A DNA stretch of 46,531 nt from CAIQPS01 sp964631965 (lineage in GTDB: Bacteria; Actinomycetota; Thermoleophilia; RBG-16-64-13). This document shows positions 1 to 7,798 of this stretch, piece after piece; position 1 is the stretch's first letter; every line of letters starts with the position of its first letter. A model generated the notes under the pieces. That model searched no databases, was not told the origin of the DNA, and saw only the letters and a program-made list of their open reading frames with translations. The stretch spans positions 1 to 46,531 of the forward strand of contig CAZWAR010000007.1 in assembly GCA_964631965.1 (NCBI GenBank), read 5' to 3'. The translations under genes were made by a program, and so were the position numbers.

Positions 1-10
1 TGAACATGAG

Positions 11-40
11 GTGGGGGCGGCCCGTTCGGGCCGCCCCCAC
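11..40. terminator. Perfect GC-rich hairpin
   Basis: A 13-bp perfect inverted repeat (11-23 with 28-40) encloses the tetraloop GTTC. No T tract follows. It lies just before the ribosome binding site of the first gene and probably ends a gene lying left of the window. It could also fold in the 5' leader of the amidohydrolase mRNA. Confidence 0.55.
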
Positions 41-57
41 CGGCTAAGGAGCCGCAC

Positions 58-1062
58 TTGAAGACCATCGACCTGGAAAACCACTTCCTCACCCCCGCCT
101 GGCAGGAGGCTCTGGCCACGAACGCCGGCTTCCCCCGGGTGGAGCCGGGCGGCCGGGGCCTCGGCTTTGCCGAAGACGCCTGGATGCCGCTCACGGCCAC
201 CGAGAACAAGCTGGCCGATCTGGCCGACTACCGCATCGGGCTCATGGACGAAGCCGGGGTCGACTATGCTGTGATGTCGCTCACCTCACCCGGCGCCGAG
301 CAATTCCCCCTAGACGTGGCCACGAAGGTGGCCCGGGATGCGAACGACTATCTGGCCGCCGCCATCGAGAAGCACCCCGACCGTTTCGGCGGGTTCGCCT
401 CTCTTGCTCCCAAGGACCCCGAGTGGTCGGCCGCCGAACTGGAGCGGTGCGTGAAGGAGCTCGGCTTCAAAGGCTGGAACACCCATTCCAACTTCGGTGA
501 CGCCTACCTCGACGAGCCGCAGTTCTGGCCCATCCTCGCCAAAGCCCAGGAACTGGATGTCCCCATCTACCTGCACCCGGCCGTCCCCATGATCAAGGAG
601 CTGCGGGAGTTCGGCATGGTCTTGGGCGGCCCCACCCTCGGCTTCGGCACCGACGTCACCTACTGCTTCATGCGCATGATCGTCCGGGGGGTGTTCGACA
701 CGTATCCCCACCTCAAGATCATCATGGGGCACCTGGGCGAGGCTCTGCCCTTCCTGGTGGACCGGGTGAACCGGGCCTGGATGCAGCATCACGAGAAGCC
801 GAATGCCGAGATCGGTCCGGGCAGCAAAGAGCCGGCCGGCTACTACCTCAAGAAGAACCTGTGGGTCACCACGAGCGGTAACTACCTCCCGGCCGCCCTC
901 ATCTGCACCCGGGACAGCATCGGCATGGACAAGATCCTCCTGGGGACCGACTTCCCCTACGAGAACATGACCGACTGCATGGACTACCTGCGCGGTCTGC
1001 CTCTTGCCACCGACGAAGCCTACGCCCTGTTCGAGGGCAACGCGAAAGAACTGGGCTTCTGA
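58..1062 (+). CDS. Amidohydrolase-2 family protein (ACMSD / gamma-resorcylate decarboxylase-like)
   Basis: This 334-residue protein is a metal-dependent TIM-barrel hydrolase or decarboxylase of the amidohydrolase-2 family. Visible metal and active-site candidates are E7 and H9 in the N-terminal LENHF motif (the ExH variant seen in resorcylate-type decarboxylases rather than HxH), H173 in YLHPA, H225 in MGHLGE and D298 in LLGTDFPYE. The length is normal for the family. The start is TTG, chosen because an AAGGA site lies 7 bases upstream and the residues that follow match the usual N-terminus. It stands alone, convergent with the next gene. Substrate is unknown; an aromatic carboxylate is a family-based guess. 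Confidence 0.85.
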   Translation: MKTIDLENHFLTPAWQEALATNAGFPRVEPGGRGLGFAEDAWMPLTATENKLADLADYRIGLMDEAGVDYAVMSLTSPGAEQFPLDVATKVARDANDYLAAAIEKHPDRFGGFASLAPKDPEWSAAELERCVKELGFKGWNTHSNFGDAYLDEPQFWPILAKAQELDVPIYLHPAVPMIKELREFGMVLGGPTLGFGTDVTYCFMRMIVRGVFDTYPHLKIIMGHLGEALPFLVDRVNRAWMQHHEKPNAEIGPGSKEPAGYYLKKNLWVTTSGNYLPAALICTRDSIGMDKILLGTDFPYENMTDCMDYLRGLPLATDEAYALFEGNAKELGF

Positions 1063-1084
1063 TCCTCCAGCCGGCTTGCGGGTC

Positions 1085-1114
1085 GGTGCCGGGAGCCCCG
1101 GAACTCTCGGCGCC
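1085..1114. terminator. Bidirectional hairpin between convergent genes
   Basis: Positions 1085-1095 pair with 1104-1114 (11 pairs, two of them G-U) around an 8-base loop. It sits between the stop of the amidohydrolase and the stop of the converging aminotransferase, where a shared terminator is expected. There is no U tract. Confidence 0.45.
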
Positions 1115-1133
1115 GGCCCGATGCCACTCCCCA

Positions 1134-2351
1134 CTAAAGGAAGCGGTCGAGCACCTCCAGCCCGACGCTGAAGTCGTTCCTACCCAGGCCCAGACGGAAG
1201 TGGGAGTCGCCATACCCGTAAACGGTCGCGGGCAGCAGGAGCGCCCCCGTCTCCTCCAGGACTCGGGCGCAGAACGCCTCAGAGCCCAGGCCGGCCTCGG
1301 CCCCGGCGCCCGTCCGGTCGCCGGCTAGAAGGCGCGGGAAACACACGGTACCGGCCTGCGGCGGTGCCCAGTGGAAGATGTCATCGTGACGGGCGAAGAA
1401 GTCTGCCGCCGTCCGGCGATTGCGCTCGATGCGGGCCAGGTTGGCGCCCAGGATCGGCTCCGTGGAACGGAGGGCCATGAGGGCAAGGAGTTCGCTCGGG
1501 GCGCTGCTGCAAATGGTGGTGTAGTCCTTGAGGGCCATCATCCGCTGAAGCAGAGACTCAGCACGCGTCGCCACCCACCCAATACGCAACCCGGCCAGAC
1601 CAAAGGCCTTGGACATGCCCGCGAGGGACATCGCCCGCTGGTACATGTCGGCGGCGGCAGGCAGACGGACGGCCGGCGAGGGCTCGAGCAGGCGGTACAT
1701 CTCGTCCGAGAAGAGCCAGGCGCCTACCGCGGCGACTGACTTCACCATGCGGGTGAATTGGTTGACCGGGGGCAGAGCTCCGGTCGGGTTGTGGGGGAAG
1801 TTCCATACGACCAGTTTGGTGGACGGGCGCAGCAGCGCTTCCAGCGCTGCCGGGTCGAAGCGCCAGCCGGTAGCGTCGTCGGGTGTGGCAGGTGAGGACG
1901 CCGGTTCAGCAGAGTCGGCCCTTGGAGTGTCCCAAGCATCAGTCGCCGGTGTCCCGACCTCCTCCGGCCGCCAGAACTCCACATCGCACCCTATGCTCCG
2001 GGCGAGCTCGTAGAGCGATTGGTAGCCGGGGAACGTGCAGATCACGTGATCGCCTGGCTCGAGCAAGGCCTGCATCGCGAGGAAGATGGCCTCCTCTGGG
2101 GCGGCCGTCAGTACTTGCCCTGCGTCTACGCTCTCGTAGAGAGCTGCGATAGCCTCTCGCAGCTCCGGAAGACCTTGTGACTCGGTATAGCCGAGAGTGA
2201 GGCCGTGCCACCGAGCGCGAAGGCCGGGGTCGGCACGTTCCAAGATCTCCGTCATAGGTAGGCCCTGGCAGTCGGAGGCGGAGAGGAGATAGCGGGCCGA
2301 GAACTCGTGCCGGGCGAAGAAACGTTCGAGGGCGAACGGGACTGGGTACAT
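1134..2351 (-). CDS. PLP-dependent aminotransferase, class I/II
   Basis: This is a fold-type I aminotransferase of 405 residues. Landmarks are FPHNPTG near residue 185, SDEMY with the pyridine-binding Asp216, the Schiff-base Lys248 in GMSKAFGLAGLRIGW and the cofactor-phosphate Arg256. I use the ATG at 2351 because GGAGG lies 4 bases upstream; a longer reading frame reaches 2423 but its first 24 residues do not look conserved. Residues about 134-160 form an Ala/Asp/Pro/Ser/Thr-rich insertion absent from typical relatives, and a smaller Gly/Ala-rich loop occurs near the C-terminus. It is divergent from an MFS transporter, which suggests coupled amino-acid transport and transamination. The amino-acid substrate cannot be read from sequence. 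Confidence 0.85.
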   Translation of the reverse strand: MYPVPFALERFFARHEFSARYLLSASDCQGLPMTEILERADPGLRARWHGLTLGYTESQGLPELREAIAALYESVDAGQVLTAAPEEAIFLAMQALLEPGDHVICTFPGYQSLYELARSIGCDVEFWRPEEVGTPATDAWDTPRADSAEPASSPATPDDATGWRFDPAALEALLRPSTKLVVWNFPHNPTGALPPVNQFTRMVKSVAAVGAWLFSDEMYRLLEPSPAVRLPAAADMYQRAMSLAGMSKAFGLAGLRIGWVATRAESLLQRMMALKDYTTICSSAPSELLALMALRSTEPILGANLARIERNRRTAADFFARHDDIFHWAPPQAGTVCFPRLLAGDRTGAGAEAGLGSEAFCARVLEETGALLLPATVYGYGDSHFRLGLGRNDFSVGLEVLDRFL

Positions 2352-2377
2352 GCCGCCTCCAAGATGTTTGCCCCGAT

Positions 2378-2414
2378 TTGACGACCGATGACGTTGAGTC
2401 CATGATTGTACACT
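2378..2414. promoter_or_regulatory. Divergent promoter region between aminotransferase and MFS gene
   Basis: On the minus strand TACAAT (2410 to 2405) is a good -10 for the aminotransferase and leaves a leader that includes its GGAGG site. On the plus strand TTGACG (2378-2383), 17 bases, then CATGAT (2401-2406) could drive a near-leaderless GTG at 2416. The core TTGTACACT (2406-2414) resembles the TGTATACT and CGTATACT stretches upstream of two other genes in this cluster. Confidence 0.35.
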
Positions 2415-2415
2415 C

Positions 2416-3639
2416 GTGAGCACCGAGTCCCATCACAACCCCGCGGTCATCTATCCGAGCCAGGTTTTCGTCGGGGCTATGCTCATCACCCTCGGTCCCC
2501 TTCTCGACCCCATCCTCCGTGATCTTCACATCCCGCTGGCAAAGGGCGGGTTGCTGTCGTTTGGGTTCTTTCTGGGGCGGGTGGTCGGCGTGCTGCTTCT
2601 CAACTTCGCGCTGGCCCGTGTGCCGGTGAAGACCCTTCTCGTCGGCTGCGCCGCGCTCCTGGCCTTAGGATCGGCGGCGTCGGGCCTTCTGGGCGTGGGG
2701 CTATGGTCTTTGATGGCCTCGCTCTTCGTCACGGGCATCGCCGGAGTCATCCCCAACGCAGTATCGGGGGTCTGGGTGGCGGCGAACGTCAAGAGAGGGC
2801 TGGAGAAGGCCATGCTTGGTATCGGTGCCTACTTCGCCCTCGGGGTGGTGATCGCGCCGCTCGTGGTGGGTGCAGCCCTCGAGCTCGGGGCGACGTGGCG
2901 TTGGGTGTTCATCGGACAGGCCGTCTTCGCGGCAGCGGTCGCCATGCTGCTCACGGCCCTGGCCATCGCGGACGCGCCCGATCGGGAGAATCTGCGGGGC
3001 AGGCAACTCAAAGCGGTCGCTTCGACGGCGCCGGCTCTCCTTGCCGTGATTCTTGCGGGCACGTTCTTGTACGTGTTCGTGGAGGGCACGCTCTACGTCT
3101 GGCTTGCGAAGATCCAGGTGGATCTTTTCGCCGCCGGTCCGGAAGCGGCGGCCCTCAGCGTGACTCTGTTGTGGGCGGGCATCACTGTGGGGAGGTATCT
3201 GGCCGGACCTCTCACCCGGTTCGCTTCGGCCTCCCGCCTGCTTGCGGTGTTCGCGGGGACAATGGTGGTGTTCGTGGGCGGACTCGCGCTTGCTCCCAGC
3301 CTGGCAATCTCGGAGGTATTCGCCTTTTTTGCCGGGTTCGGCGCGTCGGCCTGCTGGCCGCTCATAGCCTGCTACAGCCCGCGGTTCCCTGGATGGCAGT
3401 CGGGCGTCGTCTTCTCGGCGATGATGCTGGCCGGTACCGTCGCGAACGCGGTGTCCGGCTACCTCTTCGCCCCCACTGTTGCGAGCCTCGGCTTCAGGCC
3501 GGCACTGGCCTTGTGGATGATCCCGATAGTGGCTGTGCTCACACTCTCGTTCGTGTTCGGACGAATCGCCCGACGCATGGACCGCGACAAGGCCGCAGTC
3601 GCCACACGGCAGGCCGCCTTCGCCCCCGTAGAGTTTTAG
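2416..3639 (+). CDS. MFS transporter
   Basis: This 407-residue, 12-helix major facilitator superfamily protein starts its first helix at about residue 17 (VFVGAMLITLGPLLDPI). It is clearly paralogous to the transporter at 5061-6296: the N-terminal stretch ITLGPxLDPxxxDL and the FFAGFGASACWPLI motif in the second half have counterparts there (ITLGPVLDP, FFAGMGASACFPLI). GTG at 2416 is the only sensible start before the first helix. Its stop overlaps the stop of the converging MFS pseudogene by 4 bases. It is divergent from an aminotransferase, so an amino acid or keto acid is a plausible but unproven substrate. Confidence 0.85.
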   Translation: MSTESHHNPAVIYPSQVFVGAMLITLGPLLDPILRDLHIPLAKGGLLSFGFFLGRVVGVLLLNFALARVPVKTLLVGCAALLALGSAASGLLGVGLWSLMASLFVTGIAGVIPNAVSGVWVAANVKRGLEKAMLGIGAYFALGVVIAPLVVGAALELGATWRWVFIGQAVFAAAVAMLLTALAIADAPDRENLRGRQLKAVASTAPALLAVILAGTFLYVFVEGTLYVWLAKIQVDLFAAGPEAAALSVTLLWAGITVGRYLAGPLTRFASASRLLAVFAGTMVVFVGGLALAPSLAISEVFAFFAGFGASACWPLIACYSPRFPGWQSGVVFSAMMLAGTVANAVSGYLFAPTVASLGFRPALALWMIPIVAVLTLSFVFGRIARRMDRDKAAVATRQAAFAPVEF

Positions 3640-5036
3640 CCAACCGGCGGTGCGGGTCGAGCCTCAACGCGGCGCGCCCGCGGTCCCACCAGAGAAGCCG
3701 CGATACCGATGAGGGACAGCACCGTGAAGATGGCGAACGTGATGCGGATGCTGGTGAGCAGGCCGGCCAAGTCGTTGCCCACCGGCATGGGACCGAGAAC
3801 GACCGCAAGCACGAGAGTGGCGAGACCGATGCTGATGCTCTGGCCTGTCAGGCGCATCGTGCCGATGGTGGCCGAGGCGATCCCGGTGTGTCTGCGTTCG
3901 ACGCTTCCCATGATGGTGTGCACGATGGGTGTGGCGAAGAAGCCGAAACCCAGGCCGAGTACGCACAGTGTCGGGATGATGTACCAGTAGGGGGAGCGGT
4001 CCCCGAGGAAGACGAACGCCGCAAGGCCCAGAACACACACGGCCATGCCGGCGGAGGCGACGTACCTGGCCGGGACCCGGTCCGATAGCCGGCCGGAGAT
4101 GGGAGAGGCGATGGTCTGAACGACAGTCCCGGTGATGAGCACCAGCGCGGCGGTCTCAGGTCCGAGGCCCATGTTGTAGCGAAGATAGAGGCTCATGAGG
4201 AAGGTCATCGCGTACGTGGCCGCATAGTTGATGAACGAGGCCAGGCTGGAGAAAGCGAAGACTCGATTGTGTCTGAACAGCTCCACATTGAGGACAGGGT
4301 CGGAGACTCGGGTCTCCAGCCACAGGAACCCGGCGAGCGCGGCCGCTCCCGCACCGACCATCGCCCAGCCGGTGGCCCCGGGGATGAGCGAGAACCCCAC
4401 CAGCAGCACGGACAGCGCCACCGCCCAGCATATGGAACCCCGAAGGTCGAAGGCGGCCCTCGTCGACTCCCGCCATTCCACGCCCGGTAGCCGCCACAAC
4501 GTGAGGATCGTGTCGATCACGGCTACGGCGCCGACGAAGACGAAGATGTACCGCCAACCCGCCGAACCGGCGATCAGTCCCCCGAGCACGGGACCGAGGG
4601 TCAGCCCCAGGTAGACCCCGCCCACCTGGAGCCCGAGGGCCGCACCGCGTTCCTCGGCCGGGTAGGCGAGCGTGACCATCGCCGTGGTGCAGGCGAACAG
4701 GATCGCAGTGGCGAAGCCCTGGAACAGCCGGAGGGCGATGAGCACCGGAGCCGAGGGGGCAAATGCGCCTCCAAGGACCAACACGCTGAACGCCGAAATC
4801 CCAATGAGAAACACGCGCTTGCGCCCGTACGTGTCGGCCAGGCGTCCGAGGGGCATGAGGAGCGCGGCTGCTCCCAGGATGTAGGCCAGTTACACCCAGC
4901 CCAGCGTGACCGCGTTGAAACCCAGTTCTGTTTCGATCTCGGGGAGGGCTACGTTGAGGGCAGAAGCCATGAAGGTGCTCAAGAATCCGGCCGTCGTCAC
5001 GACCAGGAGCACCGTCCTCTGTGTTGACCGTTCCAT
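3636..5036 (-). pseudogene. DHA2/EmrB-like MFS transporter interrupted by an in-frame TAA
   Basis: Read from ATG 5036, the frame gives a normal drug:H+ antiporter N-terminus (first helix with MASALNVALPEI, then TELGFNAVTLGWV). It then meets TAA at 4892-4890 (codon 49) and continues in the same frame as LAYILGAAALLMPLGRLADTYGRKR, the usual second helix and motif A. Without the stop the product would be 466 residues, a sensible length. A single base change (for example from TCA or CAA) would create the stop. The downstream 406-residue frame from ATG 4856 lacks the first helix and half the second, so it is unlikely to work as a transporter. Alternatives are a sequencing error or readthrough. Confidence 0.8.
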
Positions 5037-5055
5037 AAGTGTCCAGCGTATACTA
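5024..5055. promoter_or_regulatory. Compact bidirectional promoter with shared palindromic -10
   Basis: On the plus strand TTGACC (5024-5029), 19 bases, then TATACT (5049-5054) is followed 6 bases later by the ATG at 5061, which predicts a leaderless mRNA. On the minus strand TAGTAT (5055 to 5050) could serve the broken MFS gene starting at 5036. Both use the palindrome GTATAC at 5048-5053. The whole intergenic space between the two start codons is 24 bases. Confidence 0.55.
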
Positions 5056-5060
5056 GTGCA

Positions 5061-6296
5061 ATGCCCGAAGATAGCCCGAAGACCTCCACCTCGCGTCTCC
5101 CCCTATTCGCGACGACATTCATGGTGGGGGTGGTGGTTATCACGCTCGGCCCGGTCCTCGACCCCCTCACCAAAGACCTCGGCATCTCCCTCGCGGACGC
5201 CGGATTGGTGGCCGTGGCGTTCGCGGTCGGGATGCTTGTCGGGGTGACCGCACTCAACGTCCTCTTTGCCAGAGTGCCGGCAAAATGGGCCTTGATCGGG
5301 GGGACGTGGCTGCAGACTGCGGCTCTCGCCGTCTCTGCCACTCTCACCCGTGGACTGGCCTCGATGTTCGCCGCCTACTTCTTCGTAGGACTCGGCTGCG
5401 TGATTCTCAACAGCTTGCCGGGGATGTGGGTGAGTTCGCACGTGAAGGCCGGGACGCACCGGGCGATGGTGATCCTGCTGCTGTTCTTCGCCGTCGGGAT
5501 GGCAGTGACCCCCGTCTTCATCGGGGTAGCCCTCAGCCTCGGGGCCGGCTGGCGTTGGGTCTTCGGGTTCGAGGCCATCCTCTCCGGCATGCTTGCCATC
5601 CTCATCACCAGCCGGCCGCTCTCGAACATCGAAGGCCGCAGGAATCTCACCTGGAGCCGTCTGCGGGATGTGATCGGCTTCAGTTCCGGCCTCTTCTGGG
5701 CCGTGGTGGTCGCCTCTGTCCTCTACATCGGCGCAGAATTCATTCTGAACGTGTGGCTGCCCAAGTTCGAGATCGACGTGTTCGGGGTGAGCAAAGGGGT
5801 GGCGAGCGTCGCCGTGGCCCTGTTCTGGATCGGGCTCATCATCGGGAGGCTGACCGTCGTGTACCTCGCCGGGCGATACGCGGCTTCCCGCCTGCTCATG
5901 ACCGGTCTTGCAGTGATGGCCGTCTTCGCCCTCGGGGTAACGGTATCGAACTCGGTATCGCTGTCGATGGTGATGGCGTTCTTCGCCGGGATGGGCGCCT
6001 CGGCGTGTTTCCCGCTCATCCTGGGATTCTCCGGGAAGTTCCCGGCCTGGCACGCCGGAGTGGTCTACTCGGCGGTGGTGCTCGCGGGGGCGGTAGGCCG
6101 CATCATCTTCCCGTATCTGATCGGGCCCATAGCCCATTCTGCCGGCTTCCGCTGGGCCATGGGCCTGGCGTTCGTACTTGCGGCAGCCGCGGCTCTCGTG
6201 GCCTATTTCCTGCACGGCATATCGGGAGAGGGCGCGTCCGGAAAGGCAGGGGCGGAGCATGCTGCTGCTAGACGGGCCGCCTCAGAAGAGGACTGA
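5061..6296 (+). CDS. MFS transporter, paralog of the one at 2416
   Basis: This 411-residue protein has 12 predicted helices and a cytoplasmic Ala/Lys/Glu-rich tail. It aligns by eye along its whole length with the transporter at 2416-3639, including ITLGPVLDPLTKDLGI near residue 27, the central amphipathic loop and FFAGMGASACFPLILGFSGKFPAW near residue 320. No Shine-Dalgarno site is visible; the -10 six bases upstream points to leaderless translation. An aminotransferase follows in the same direction after 103 bases with its own -10, so co-regulation is plausible. The substrate is unknown. Confidence 0.85.
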   Translation: MPEDSPKTSTSRLPLFATTFMVGVVVITLGPVLDPLTKDLGISLADAGLVAVAFAVGMLVGVTALNVLFARVPAKWALIGGTWLQTAALAVSATLTRGLASMFAAYFFVGLGCVILNSLPGMWVSSHVKAGTHRAMVILLLFFAVGMAVTPVFIGVALSLGAGWRWVFGFEAILSGMLAILITSRPLSNIEGRRNLTWSRLRDVIGFSSGLFWAVVVASVLYIGAEFILNVWLPKFEIDVFGVSKGVASVAVALFWIGLIIGRLTVVYLAGRYAASRLLMTGLAVMAVFALGVTVSNSVSLSMVMAFFAGMGASACFPLILGFSGKFPAWHAGVVYSAVVLAGAVGRIIFPYLIGPIAHSAGFRWAMGLAFVLAAAAALVAYFLHGISGEGASGKAGAEHAAARRAASEED

Positions 6297-6356
6297 GGCG
6301 GCCGGGAAACCGGAGCCGTCCCGGCACCAGCTGGGGGCGTTCACCTCTAATTGTCC

Positions 6357-6364
6357 TGTATACT
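6357..6364 (+). promoter_or_regulatory. Probable -10 element of the second aminotransferase
   Basis: TATACT at 6359-6364, preceded by TG, lies 35 bases before the ATG at 6400 and leaves room for the GAGGT ribosome binding site. I see no convincing -35. The TGTATACT octamer resembles the core of the 2406-2414 and 5047-5054 elements. Confidence 0.4.
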
Positions 6365-6399
6365 TCACTATTCCGTGGGAAAGGAATGAGGTAGATGCG

Positions 6400-7698
6400 A
6401 TGAGGGCCAACCTTGTCAGCCCGTCATCTTCACAGCTGTCGTACGCCATCCGAGAGATCGTCGGATTCGGCGAGGTCGTTCGTCGGCACGGCGTCGACGT
6501 CATTTGGGAGAACATCGGCGACCCTATCGCCAAGGGCGAAAAGGTCGCGCCGTGGATCCGGGACATCGTCCACGAAGTGGTCGAGGTCGAGGACTCGTGG
6601 GGATACTGTCCGACCGAGGGCTTCATGGAAGCCCGGGAGGCGCTGGCTGAGCACGTGAATCGGCGCCCGGGCGCCCGGGTCACGGCCGAGGACATCATCT
6701 TCTTCAACGGCGTCGCCGACGCCGTGGCCAAGGTGTACGGATTCCTGAGCGCCCACGCCAGGGTGATCGGTCCTTCGCCGGCCTACAGTACACACTCCTC
6801 GGCCGAATCGGCCCACTGCGCGTTGCCGCACATCACCTATGATCTCGATCCCGAGAACGGTTGGATGCCCGACATCGCCGATCTTCGGCGCAAGATCGAG
6901 AGCTATCCCTCCATCGCCGGCATCCTGATCATCAACCCGAACAACCCGACCGGCGCAGTCTATCCCCCCGAGGTGCTGGAGCAGATCGTAGCCCTCGCCC
7001 GGGAGTTCAAACTGTTCCTCGTCGCCGACGAGATCTATATCCACATGGTGTTTCCGGGCTGCGAGACGGCCCATTTATCCGAGATCGCCACCGACGTGCC
7101 GGCGATCGTCATGCGCGGGATATCCAAGGAGCTTCCGTGGCCCGGGTCTCGCTGCGGCTGGATCGAGGTGCTCAACCGCTCTTCCGACCAGAACTTCTCT
7201 GCTTACGTCGACACGGTCGTGGCGGCCAAGCGGTTGGAGGTCTGCTCCACGAGCGGCCCCCAGCTGACTGTGCCCCGGATCTTCGGGGACCCTCGCTATG
7301 CGGGACATCTCCGGGAACGCGCGCGCACCTTCGCGGCGCGCGCCGAAGAGGCCTACGAGGCCCTGAGTCCGATCTCGGGTCTGAAGATCAACCGCGCCCA
7401 GGGCGCCTTCTACATGACGGCCCTGTTCGAGCCGGGCGTGCTGGATGGCGATAACCGTCTGCCCATCGAGAACCCGGAACTTCGGGAGATTGTGGAGCGG
7501 CAGTGCGTCGGGGCCGCCCTCGACGCGCGCTTCGTCTACCACCTACTCGCCTCGACGGGTATCTGTGTGGTCCCGTTGAGCGGCTTCTGCTCGCCGCATC
7601 CCGGATTCCGCTTCACGCTCTTGGAGACGGACGACGAGAAACGACGCTGGGTCTTCAAGACGCTTGCCGAGGCCGTGACTGCCTATACCGGTTGCTAG
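6400..7698 (+). CDS. PLP-dependent aminotransferase, class I/II
   Basis: This 432-residue fold-type I enzyme differs in subfamily from the one at 1134. Landmarks are NPNNPTGAVYPP near residue 183, the PLP-binding Asp210 in VADEIY, and the Schiff-base Lys243 in RGISKELPWPGSRCGWIEVLN. The ATG at 6400 is supported by GAGGT 7 bases upstream and by a conserved-looking start; a longer in-frame reading beginning inside the MFS gene is not needed. Two cysteines near the C-terminus (TGICVVPLSGFC) flank the usual substrate-binding arginine region. Its position behind an MFS transporter repeats the transporter plus aminotransferase pairing at 1134-3639. Substrate unknown. Confidence 0.85.
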   Translation: MRANLVSPSSSQLSYAIREIVGFGEVVRRHGVDVIWENIGDPIAKGEKVAPWIRDIVHEVVEVEDSWGYCPTEGFMEAREALAEHVNRRPGARVTAEDIIFFNGVADAVAKVYGFLSAHARVIGPSPAYSTHSSAESAHCALPHITYDLDPENGWMPDIADLRRKIESYPSIAGILIINPNNPTGAVYPPEVLEQIVALAREFKLFLVADEIYIHMVFPGCETAHLSEIATDVPAIVMRGISKELPWPGSRCGWIEVLNRSSDQNFSAYVDTVVAAKRLEVCSTSGPQLTVPRIFGDPRYAGHLRERARTFAARAEEAYEALSPISGLKINRAQGAFYMTALFEPGVLDGDNRLPIENPELREIVERQCVGAALDARFVYHLLASTGICVVPLSGFCSPHPGFRFTLLETDDEKRRWVFKTLAEAVTAYTGC

Positions 7699-7709
7699 CC
7701 GGGAGCGGG

Positions 7710-7728
7710 GCGAGACATCCGCTCTCGC
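7710..7728. terminator. Weak hairpin between convergent genes
   Basis: GCGAGA (7710-7715) pairs with TCTCGC (7723-7728) around a 7-base loop, followed by TT on the plus side. It sits between the stop codons of the aminotransferase and the converging deaminase. It is short and has no long U tract. Confidence 0.35.
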
Positions 7729-7798
7729 TTCAGACCGCGCGGTGCCACGCTCTGCTGTCGGCCTCCCGGTTCTTATCGACTGCAGACGCCAGCGGCCC

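Noticed and set aside
2402..2418. Five-codon leader peptide overlapping the MFS start
   Set aside because: Only a chance ATG and TGA; no ribosome site and no regulatory residues.
2703..4088. Long plus-strand frame across the first MFS gene and the converging pseudogene
   Set aside because: It is Arg/Gly-rich with no recognisable domain and is fully out of frame with two clear transporter genes; a GC-rich shadow.
5103..6260. Long minus-strand frame opposite the third transporter
   Set aside because: Composition is dominated by Arg, Gly, His and Pro, the typical antisense of a membrane protein in GC-rich DNA.
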